Shown here: one piece after another, positions 1 through 6,600 of the stretch
How the letters are laid out: the number at the start of each line of letters is the position of its first letter
Numbering within the stretch: the stretch's first letter is position 1
Assembly: GCA_001795165.1 (NCBI GenBank)
Contig: MGNS01000096.1
Span: forward strand, 1-8,712
Direction of reading: 5' to 3'
Length of the DNA stretch: 8,712 bases
DNA from: Chloroflexi bacterium RBG_16_57_11
GTDB taxonomy: Bacteria; Chloroflexota; Anaerolineae; Anaerolineales; UBA4823
Position numbers and translations under genes: made by a program
Notes under the pieces: model-generated
What the model saw: the letters and a program-made list of their open reading frames with translations, nothing else
What the model was told of the DNA's origin: nothing
The model's database searches: none

Positions 1-873
1 ATGCGCCACGCCCGTCCTGGTTTTGGCCAGCATCTGGATTTCATCATGGTTGAGAAATATGCTGTGCGCCCACCAGACATCCGCTCCTACCCAACCGACC
101 TCCTGCATATATTCAGCCGGACGCTGGCCAAACTGATCCAGGCAATATTTTTCCTCGTCCTTTGTTTCAGCCACGTGGGTATGCAACCCCACATTGCAGC
201 CGGAGCGAGCCAGTTTTGCCGTCTCGCGCATCAGCTTTTTTGTTACCGTGAAGGGCGTGCATGGCGCCAGCCCGATGCGGATCATGGAGAAGAGACCCGG
301 GTTATGGTGGACCGCAAGGATGCGCTCACAATCTCGTAGGATCTCGTCTTCGGTTTGTACAAGGTTATCAGGCGTCATCCCACCCTGGCTTTCCCCTACA
401 GAGATGGCGCCACGGGTGGCATGAAAACGCAGCCCGATCTCCCGGGCGGCGCGTACCTGGACGTCGATAGTTTTTCCGCCGGGATACAAATACAGGTGGT
501 CGCTGCTGGTGGTGCAGCCGGACAGGATCATTTCAGACATCGCCGTCAGCGAGGCGATGTACACTGCCTCTTCGGTGACATCGCCATACAAAGGCATCAA
601 CCTGGCCAGCCAATCAAATAGACTGTGATCTTGCGCTCCCGGTATAGCGCGGAACAGGGATTGAAAAAAGTGGTGGTGGGTATTGACCAGACCTGGAAGG
701 ATCACCAGGTTGCTGGCGTCGATCACTGTATCTGCATATTCCGGCAGCGTTTCGCTAGGCCCGATTTGCTCGATCAGGTGGTCGCGGGCGAACAATCCCG
801 CGTTGCGATACTTTCTCCTCTGATCATCCATGGTGATCAACATCCTGGCGTTCTTGACCAACAGCGTAGCCAT
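1..873 (-). CDS. 8-oxoguanine deaminase-like amidohydrolase (3' end cut off by the window)
   Basis: The first 291 residues of a metal-dependent amidohydrolase of the ATZ/TRZ/8-oxoguanine deaminase group, about two thirds of the usual ~450 aa. These enzymes hydrolytically deaminate purines or triazines in the cytosol, using one divalent metal. The metal-site motif NTHHHFFQ is at residues 64-71 (H66, H68), followed by GCTTSSDH (119-126). The second metal and acid motif LHTHVAE spans 230-236 (H231, H233, E236). H270 and the terminal GVAH (H291) are probably further active-site histidines; the last metal-binding Asp lies outside the window. SxFRAxPGAQD after the HHH motif and GAISVGESQGG (155-165) resemble 8-oxoguanine deaminases more than plain cytosine or guanine deaminases, as recalled from family knowledge. 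The ATG is preceded by TAAGGT 8 nt upstream, which overlaps the stop of the GntR gene, so translation is probably coupled. Hydroxyatrazine-type aminohydrolase is the main alternative. The family is sure; the substrate is moderately sure. Confidence 0.88.
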   Translation of the reverse strand, partial: MATLLVKNARMLITMDDQRRKYRNAGLFARDHLIEQIGPSETLPEYADTVIDASNLVILPGLVNTHHHFFQSLFRAIPGAQDHSLFDWLARLMPLYGDVTEEAVYIASLTAMSEMILSGCTTSSDHLYLYPGGKTIDVQVRAAREIGLRFHATRGAISVGESQGGMTPDNLVQTEDEILRDCERILAVHHNPGLFSMIRIGLAPCTPFTVTKKLMRETAKLARSGCNVGLHTHVAETKDEEKYCLDQFGQRPAEYMQEVGWVGADVWWAHSIFLNHDEIQMLAKTRTGVAH

Positions 874-881
874 TTCAATTT

Positions 882-886
882 ACCTT
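882..886 (-). promoter_or_regulatory. Shine-Dalgarno of the deaminase overlapping the GntR stop codon
   Basis: On the minus strand the bases read AAGGT and lie 8 nt before the ATG at 873. The site shares bases with the TAA stop of the regulator gene (887-885). This arrangement suggests that ribosomes finishing the regulator re-initiate on the deaminase. Confidence 0.6.
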
Positions 887-1676
887 ATGATTCTTCTGTA
901 CGTTGATTGGGGCGGCGCAGTGCATGGATGCTGAACTGGAACCGGTCGCTGCGGTAGATGACCTTGACATATTCGATGGGCTGGTCTTCGACCAGGTAGG
1001 TGGTGCCTTCCACCAGCAAGAGCGAGCTGCGTGGAGAGACCTCCAGAAGCTCAACTTCATAATCCCGGGCGATTACGGGTTCGACCACCCTTTCTGAGCG
1101 CCAAAGCATCAAACCGTATTTCTTCTCGAAAATGGCGTAAAGCGAGGCGTTTTTGGCTTCTAAATCAGCAGGAGATAAATTTGGGCACAGGTGTTCGGGG
1201 ATGTAAGAGGTGTTTAAAGCCATCGGCTCGTCATCAGCCAACCGCAAGCGCTCGATTTTGAAGACTTGTTGAAAGTTTGAGAGCCGCAGCGCCTGCGCAA
1301 TCCGGGGCGCTGGGGTGATGACTGAAAAATCCAGCAGACGCCCCCCAGGCTTGCGCCCCAGGTGGGTCATATCCTCGGTGAACGAACTCAATCCATACAA
1401 CCCGTATGGCATCTTGCCGGATGCGACGAACGTGCCTTTGGTCGGCAGCCGGTACACCAGGCCAGCCTTTAGTAAATAGTCCATCGCCAGGCGGACGGTG
1501 TTCCGGCTGATGTCGAACTGGCCCATCAGCTCCCGTTCGGAAGGGAGCTGAGCGCCGGGAGATAATTCACCGTCCTCAATCAGGTTCTGAATGAGCTCAG
1601 AAAGTTGAAAGTAGATCGGCTTGAAGCTGCGGCGATCCAGGTGCGACTTGCCGAGCTTGGTTAAGGCATCAACCAT
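885..1676 (-). CDS. GntR-family (HutC/UTRA subfamily) transcriptional regulator
   Basis: A 263-aa DNA-binding regulator. Numbered from the chosen start, a winged helix-turn-helix occupies roughly 18-86. It begins with PIYFQLS, has the GntR signature LPSERELMGQFDISRNTVR around 44-62, and ends at the wing GLVYRLPTKGTFV. A UTRA ligand-binding domain follows (about 100-250), with the typical ERLRLADDEPMALNTSYIP stretch. HutC-type members are usually repressors released by a small metabolite. I chose the ATG at 1676 because GGGAG sits 5 nt upstream; an in-frame ATG at 1688 (267 aa) has no Shine-Dalgarno. The gene is 11 bp upstream of the 8-oxoguanine deaminase-like gene and downstream of a strong promoter with a large TGGT/ACCA palindrome. 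It therefore probably represses its own operon, with a purine-related inducer. Family assignment is firm; ligand and targets are inferred. Confidence 0.93.
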   Translation of the reverse strand: MVDALTKLGKSHLDRRSFKPIYFQLSELIQNLIEDGELSPGAQLPSERELMGQFDISRNTVRLAMDYLLKAGLVYRLPTKGTFVASGKMPYGLYGLSSFTEDMTHLGRKPGGRLLDFSVITPAPRIAQALRLSNFQQVFKIERLRLADDEPMALNTSYIPEHLCPNLSPADLEAKNASLYAIFEKKYGLMLWRSERVVEPVIARDYEVELLEVSPRSSLLLVEGTTYLVEDQPIEYVKVIYRSDRFQFSIHALRRPNQRTEES

Positions 1677-1681
1677 CGTTA

Positions 1682-1686
1682 CTCCC
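1682..1686 (-). promoter_or_regulatory. Shine-Dalgarno deciding the GntR start
   Basis: The minus strand reads GGGAG, then five bases, then the ATG at 1676. The alternative upstream ATG at 1688 is preceded by TTTACCGGCGCC, which has no ribosome-binding sequence. This favours the 263-aa product. Confidence 0.6.
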
Positions 1687-1767
1687 ATGGCGCCGGTAAA
1701 GCTGGCGATTCTCAGAGAGGTATGGATTCTATTTTATTAATGTGGAGTTTGTGGTCGAGAGACATTA

Positions 1768-1801
1768 CTTGCTGGTTGGCTGGTACCAACCACCCAACCA
1801 G
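1768..1801. promoter_or_regulatory. Candidate GntR-type operator: nested TGGT/ACCA palindromes
   Basis: The core TGGTACCA (1781-1788) is a perfect palindrome. Extending 17 bases each way from its centre (1784/1785) gives 13 of 17 complementary pairs. A second perfect 8-bp inverted repeat, CTGGTTGG (1772-1779) and CCAACCAG (1794-1801), is offset by 2 bp. TGGT...ACCA half-sites are common in operators of GntR-family repressors. The element starts just downstream of the -10 hexamer (1803-1808) and covers the predicted transcription start, a position that would block initiation. Assignment to the adjacent regulator is inference. Confidence 0.7.
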
Positions 1802-1802
1802 T

Positions 1803-1831
1803 ATCATAAATGGGTTTTCTCGAATTGTCAA
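1803..1831 (-). promoter_or_regulatory. Near-consensus sigma70 promoter of the gntR-deaminase operon
   Basis: On the minus strand a -35 TTGACA (1831-1826) and a -10 TATGAT (1808-1803) are separated by exactly 17 bp. Transcription would start near 1796, inside the palindromic operator, leaving an untranslated leader of about 120 nt before the regulator's ATG. A promoter this close to consensus fits a system that is strongly repressed until induced. Confidence 0.8.
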
Positions 1832-1841
1832 GAGGAGGGAA

Positions 1842-1892
1842 AAATAATAGCGTGATCAACAGCTTAATTAGTCCGGGATCAAGCTGTTGATT
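1842..1892 (-). terminator. Stem-loop with T-rich tail after the phosphatase gene
   Basis: Bases 1855-1865 (ATCAACAGCTT) and 1881-1891 (AAGCTGTTGAT) form a perfect 11-bp inverted repeat with a 15-nt loop. On the minus strand the stem is followed within 8 nt by TATTATTTTT. It lies about 20 bp past the stop of the phosphatase gene and upstream of the next promoter, where a Rho-independent terminator is expected. The stem is not GC-rich and the T-tract is interrupted and slightly displaced, so termination may be weak; a protein-binding palindrome is the alternative. Confidence 0.5.
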
Positions 1893-1910
1893 ACACCGTT
1901 GTTCAACGCG

Positions 1911-3146
1911 TTATTCGACCCGTAAGATCACCAGGGTGATGTCGTCTTGCGGGGCCGGCGTGCCGCAATGGCGGCTGACCTCCTCGAACACCGCCTGGCA
2001 GGCCTGTTGGGCGGAATGGGCAAGGTTAAGACGCAGCACGCCGGTCAGGCGCTCCTCGTCGAATAGCTCGCCTTGTGGGTTGGCCGCTTCGGTTACGCCG
2101 TCGGTATATAACGCCAGCAAGCTCCCCGGCGGCAGGATGACGCTCTTCTCGTCCAGCATCACATCATCGAAAAGCCCAAGCGTGGTCCCGGTGTCACGCG
2201 GAAGTTCAATCTCGCGACCGCGGGCATCCAACACCACAGGCGGTGGGTGGCCAGCACGCACGTATTGGAAATGTCGCGTGTTGAAATCCAGAATGCCGCA
2301 TAACAAGGTGACGAACATATCCGATTCGTTCATATCCAGCAGGTGACAGTTGGCGTTTAGCAACGCCTCACCGGGCGTTTGCGCGCGAGCAAACTCGCCG
2401 CGCAGCAGGCTAAAGGTCAGCGCCATAAAGATAGCCGCGGGTATTCCATGGTCGCTGACATCGCCAACGATCACCGCCAGCCGGTCATCCTTGAGCGGGA
2501 TGAAGTCGAAGAAATCGCCTCCCACGCTACTGGCAGGCTCCAACAACATACCGATATCATAACCCGACCGGTGTGGAGGTTGCTGCGGTAGGATGTTGCG
2601 CTGGATGCGGCGGGCGATACCCAGCTCGGCTTCAAGCTTCTCCGCCTCGATGAGCTGCGCCTGGGTAGCTTTGAGCTCGTCGTACGCCTGCTGTAGCTGC
2701 AGGTTCTTGTCTCGTAGATCGCGCACCATGGTATTTTCCGACTCGCCCAGTCGAGTGCTCAGGATGCGCACCATCTCATAGGCGAGCGCCGGATACCGGT
2801 GGAGCAGGGCATCAAACTCGAGGCGCGTCATCCGTAGGAGCCGGCAGTCTGTAAGCGCCCGGACAGAGGCCGTGCGCAAGCCATCCGGGCTGAACAAGCT
2901 CATCTCCCCGATGAAGGAGGCCTCGCCACGGATAGCGATCAAGCGTTCGCTAACCGTGGCCAATCCTTTGATGATCTCCACCTCGCCTTGTAATACAATG
3001 TAATACTGGTTGCCATAGGTGCCTTCGTGGAACAGGAGCGTGCCGGCGGGGCATTCGACCGGTCTTAGCACCCGCGCCAGGTGCTCCACCTCATTTCTGG
3101 GCAGGGTGGTAAACAGCGGCACCCGGCTGATCATATCCTCGATCAC
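1911..3146 (-). CDS. Cyclic-nucleotide-binding domain fused to a SpoIIE/PP2C serine phosphatase
   Basis: A 411-aa cytosolic protein, probably a PPM-type phosphatase controlled by a cyclic nucleotide. A cNMP-binding beta-barrel spans about 7-130. Its phosphate cassette, GEMSLFSPDGLRTA (80-93), matches the E. coli CAP cassette in spacing: E81, R91 and T92 align with CAP E72, R82 and S83. A coiled coil (about 140-188) leads to the SpoIIE/RsbU-like catalytic domain (about 195-411). The catalytic metal-binding acidic residues are visible in GGDFFD (D211), GDVSDHG (D229), YTDGVTEA (D349) and QDDITLV (D401/D402). Relatives dephosphorylate anti-anti-sigma (STAS) proteins in RsbU/RsbV/RsbW-type switches, but no STAS or RsbW gene is in this window, so the substrate is unknown. 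The start is GTG, chosen because AGGAGG lies 5 nt upstream; the ATG four codons later lacks such a site. It follows the 143-aa gene by 15 bp and is probably co-transcribed with the cyclase, the likely source of its ligand. Confidence 0.93.
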   Translation of the reverse strand: MIEDMISRVPLFTTLPRNEVEHLARVLRPVECPAGTLLFHEGTYGNQYYIVLQGEVEIIKGLATVSERLIAIRGEASFIGEMSLFSPDGLRTASVRALTDCRLLRMTRLEFDALLHRYPALAYEMVRILSTRLGESENTMVRDLRDKNLQLQQAYDELKATQAQLIEAEKLEAELGIARRIQRNILPQQPPHRSGYDIGMLLEPASSVGGDFFDFIPLKDDRLAVIVGDVSDHGIPAAIFMALTFSLLRGEFARAQTPGEALLNANCHLLDMNESDMFVTLLCGILDFNTRHFQYVRAGHPPPVVLDARGREIELPRDTGTTLGLFDDVMLDEKSVILPPGSLLALYTDGVTEAANPQGELFDEERLTGVLRLNLAHSAQQACQAVFEEVSRHCGTPAPQDDITLVILRVE

Positions 3147-3151
3147 CTGCG

Positions 3152-3157
3152 CCTCCT
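3152..3157 (-). promoter_or_regulatory. Strong Shine-Dalgarno supporting the GTG start of the phosphatase
   Basis: The minus strand reads AGGAGG, five bases, then GTG at 3146. The site sits in the 15-bp gap after the stop of the preceding 143-aa gene, which fits coupled translation. Confidence 0.75.
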
Positions 3158-3161
3158 GGTT

Positions 3162-3593
3162 TTAGGGCGAAATCCCGCTGGGAGGATCGCCTCTCTTGGA
3201 TAGCTCATAGGATGCAAAACCGGCTTTGCTGGCGATATCCGTTTTTACTATCACCCATCGATTCCCATCGTGGTAGGCCAGCTTGAACGATTTCCCTGCG
3301 GCGCGCTTGACGTCCTCCGTGGTGATCTCGACGATCACTTCGACGGGTGGATCGATGTCAGCTTCTTTGTCGAGGATGATATTGGCGATAAACCTGCCTG
3401 GGTTGAAACTCCCCGGGTCTGCCAGTGTGCTCAACTCCGCTCGCTCCCCAACCGTGTAGTACACAGTCTTCCCATCTTTTTGCTTGGGGGCTTTGATCTT
3501 GACCTTCGAGGTTACAGCCGCACCGTCGGGCGGAACCTCTGTTTCCTGATCCGGGGTGAGGGCTTTCTTGCTTTCTAACTCTTTCTTCGCCAT
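3162..3593 (-). CDS. Conserved-looking hypothetical protein, 143 aa, between cyclase and phosphatase
   Basis: I do not recognise this protein. It has no signal peptide or membrane segment and is probably cytosolic. The first ~45 residues are charged and low in complexity, rich in Lys, Glu and Pro, and likely disordered. The remainder (about 45-132) alternates hydrophobic and polar residues like a small beta-sandwich, with FIANIILDKEADIDPPVEV (68-86) and KLAYHDGNRWVIV toward the C-terminus. The strand-DG-xxW-strand pattern recalls ZU5-like or Ig-like modules, but this is only a visual resemblance. The tail is Gly/Pro/Ser-rich. Evidence that it is real: an AAGGAGG ribosome-binding site 8 nt before the ATG, a 59-bp gap after the cyclase stop, and a 15-bp gap to the phosphatase with its own strong site. 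Its position suggests a partner or regulator in the cyclase-phosphatase relay, which is inference. Confidence 0.8.
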   Translation of the reverse strand: MAKKELESKKALTPDQETEVPPDGAAVTSKVKIKAPKQKDGKTVYYTVGERAELSTLADPGSFNPGRFIANIILDKEADIDPPVEVIVEITTEDVKRAAGKSFKLAYHDGNRWVIVKTDIASKAGFASYELSKRGDPPSGISP

Positions 3594-3601
3594 GGGTGAC
3601 T

Positions 3602-3608
3602 CCTCCTT
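3602..3608 (-). promoter_or_regulatory. Strong Shine-Dalgarno of the 143-aa gene
   Basis: The minus strand reads AAGGAGG, 8 nt before the ATG at 3593. It is one of the best ribosome-binding sites in the window and implies higher translation of the small protein than of the cyclase, whose start has no recognisable site. Confidence 0.75.
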
Positions 3609-3634
3609 AGTGAAAAATTATTATCTCTATGAAG

Positions 3635-3655
3635 TAAGAACTTGTAAGGTTCTTA
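3635..3655 (-). other. Short stem-loop beginning at the cyclase stop codon
   Basis: TAAGAAC and GTTCTTA form a perfect 7-bp inverted repeat with a 7-nt loop, starting with the TAA stop of the cyclase. A T5 run follows only about 20 nt later, so it is a poor intrinsic terminator. It may be an mRNA processing or stabilising hairpin that separates expression of the cyclase from the two downstream genes. A weak promoter-like TTACAA, 16 bp, GATAAT also overlaps it. Confidence 0.35.
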
Positions 3656-6600
3656 TACGTCCTTCGGTTGTAACAAAGGCAGCGCGGCCAGGCGCTCCCG
3701 GTAGATCAGGATGAGGCGATGTTCCGGCACGTTCTCCAAAAACGAACGCCTCCATTCTGGGTCGCTGATCTTTTCGGCGCGCTGTTGTAGCGTCGTGCAG
3801 CCCTGCTCGACAGCCTCCAGGCATTTCTCAGGATAGCCCAGCGTTTCAAAAACCTGAGCGTACGTCAGGAAGCACCAGATTGGAAACTCCAGCAAGCGCG
3901 CAGTGCCCTCCTGCAAGTATTTCCAGACCTCTTCCACCCCTCGTTCCGCTGCCGCCAGGTCTCCCTGCGCCAGGGCACAGCGGGCGATGCCCGCCAGGCA
4001 ATCCATCGCATAACCGCGCACGCCGATATTGATGAACAAATCCCTGGCTTGGGTAAATCGTGCTTGGGCAGTTTCCCATTCCCCGCATTGCTCATCTACC
4101 AGACCCAGGTAGGAATATCCCCATGCAACAGCAATCGCCTCTTCGATCGCTTCAAGATCTTTGTTGGCCTGCTCCAGAGCCTGCCGGGCTGCATCGGAAT
4201 CGCCGCAGCGCCAATGAACCAGACCGAGATTTAATAATACATAGATACATATCCGTCGCGCTTCGATCGCTCGTCCAGACTGTAACGCCTGCTCCAGGGC
4301 TGTACGTGCCTCTGGGTAGAGGCCTAGCATGCTGAAGCAGTACCCCAGGTTGCTAAAGTTGTTGGCGGTCGAGTCGCGATTTCCGAGGCGCTGGTTTCTA
4401 ACGGCCAGATCCTGGTATAGCCTGGCTGCCCTGGCGATGTCGCCTGTCTCGATGTAGAAGACAGCTACATTTTCGATCACCCGGTTAGCGACCTTTTCCT
4501 CCAGTTTCGGAACCAGGGCAAGGGCAGTTTCTGCCGAAGCGGCAGCACCGGGGACGTCGCCAATCCGGTTCAGGCTGATCACTTTGACCCCTAAGACCAT
4601 GGCTTCGAGCCTCTTGTCCTCTGCCCGGCGGGCGGCCGCCAAAGCCAGGTCGTACACCTCGAATGCCGCCCGGTAATCGCCCTGGTGATCTAAGAGGTTC
4701 CCCTGGCGGTAATAGGCTTCCGCCTGGCGTGTGTCATCCATCTCGTCGGCCAGCTCGAGCAGCAGCGCCTGATTTTCCAGGCGTGGGGCCATGTCGCCCA
4801 GCATGGACAGTATATCATTGCGCCCTAAAAGCACTCGCCAGCGACTCTCCCGGTCATCCCCGGGGATAAACTCCAGGGCGCGATCGAAATAACTTTTGGC
4901 TTCGCGCGTGGCGCCCCGGTCTTTAGCCTGCTCTCCCGCCAGGAGGTACCATTCCCCCGCGGTGTGGTATTCGCCCGCCAGCTCGGAGTGCTTACCTAAT
5001 ATACCGGCGAACTCGTTCAGCCGGTCTGCCTGGCGCGCCTGCGCCTCCAGCCATGCGGCGGCAGCCTTGTGTAGTCCGGGCCGGTCGCGCTTGAGCAGGC
5101 TCTCGTAGGTCACATCCCGTAGTAAAGCGTGGTGGAAGCTCCACTCGGTATTTTGCCCGAAGGAGGACTCGGGCTGCCAATCCACAAAGCCGCGCGGCTG
5201 TAAAGGTGAAAGCAGCAGGTTTGGCGACTGCGTTCCCAGCGCTTCCAGCCCGCCCTCCCAGAATTGCCGTCCAAAGACTGAGCTTCGCTGCAGGCAGGTC
5301 CGCTCGGCCGGTTGCAGGGCGTGCAGGCGGGTGAGCAGCAGATGCTGCAAGGTAAGCGGCAGTTGCGCCGCCTCCAGCTTGCCGGCGATTAAGCGCCATC
5401 GCTCGCCGCTGCGGTCGATCACGCCGCGGTCGATCAGCAGGTTGACCAGCTCCTCGGCGTAATACGGCACGCCTTCCGAGCGTTCCACGATCAAATGGAC
5501 CACCTCATCGGTTGCGCCCTCCACACGGCCTAGCAGCTCTAAGGCCAGGAGCCGGCTGGAAGCCGGCGAGAGTGGTTGGAGAGGAATTTCACGATAGCGG
5601 GGCGGCTCCGATGAGCGTGCCTGGACCAGGGTTTCGGGTACAGCCCATTCCGGGCGTGAAGTACCCAGCACAAAGCCGCCATGCGGATAGCCATATTCGG
5701 GGTTGTCGTTGACCAGCACGAAGTTGGTCAAATATTCGAGTGACGGAGCATCGGCCAGGTGCAGGTCCTCGAGCAGGATAACCAGGGGCTGGCGCTGGCG
5801 GATGGCTTGGATCAGGTCACGACTGACCACCATGGCCCTCCCTTTGACCTGGATCGGATCGCCGCGCATGCCCTCGATATGACGGCTACCGCTGAATGGC
5901 AGCCCGACCAGCAGCCCGAGCGCCTGGGCCGGCTCAATATCGTCGGCCTGGCTTAGCTCTTGAAAGCCGCTCACCCACTTCTCTTCGGCGGAGGTCAGCA
6001 ACTCGTCTTCGGTGATACGGAATCGGTCGAACCACATCCTGCGCACCAGGGAGAAGGGCTGCCCACCGTCGCCGGAATAGGCGCGTCCGCGCAGCAGCCG
6101 GATTCGCTCCAGACGCAGGTCGAGCCATTCACTCATTTCATCCAGCAGGCGGCTTTTACCCACCCCGGCCTCACCGATGAGTTGAGCCCAGATCATACTA
6201 CGTTGCTGTAACGCTTCCTTATACGCGGCTTGCAGCTGAGCCTGCTCGGTCTCACGTCCCACCGTGCGTGTTTCAAGCCCCAGGACGCCGTGTACGGCGC
6301 TGCGGAACAGGCGCTCACGAGCGCGGCGGACCAGGTAGGTCTGTACCGGCTCATTCTTGCCTTTTACGCTCAGCGGCGGCTGGATGGTAGTTTCGAAGGC
6401 GGCCCGCACCTGACGGTACACTTCGTGAGATATGAGCACGCCGCCGGGGATGGCAGCGGACTGCAAGCGCGCTGCAAGGTTCATCGCATCACCTGAGGCA
6501 GTGAACTCGCGCCGGGCGTCCGATCCCAGGTCGCCCACTACCACCAGCCCGGTGTGCACGCCGGCGCGCATCTGTACCGGCGGGTGAATCGGCAGCGCGA

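Noticed and set aside
1..339. Plus-strand open frame of 112 codons at the left edge.
   Set aside because: It lies entirely opposite the amidohydrolase, whose minus-strand frame carries the family motifs; the plus-strand translation has no recognisable domain.
1686..1688. Upstream ATG as the start of the GntR regulator.
   Set aside because: It is in frame but has no Shine-Dalgarno, while the ATG four codons later has GGGAG at 5-nt spacing; it remains possible.
1832..1840. Plus-strand GAGGAGGGA as a ribosome-binding site for a rightward gene.
   Set aside because: No start codon follows at suitable spacing and the plus strand shows no supported coding region beyond it.
1936..2346. Plus-strand 136-codon frame opposite the phosphatase.
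   Set aside because: Serine-rich shadow of the catalytic domain on the other strand, with no ribosome-binding site or recognisable fold.
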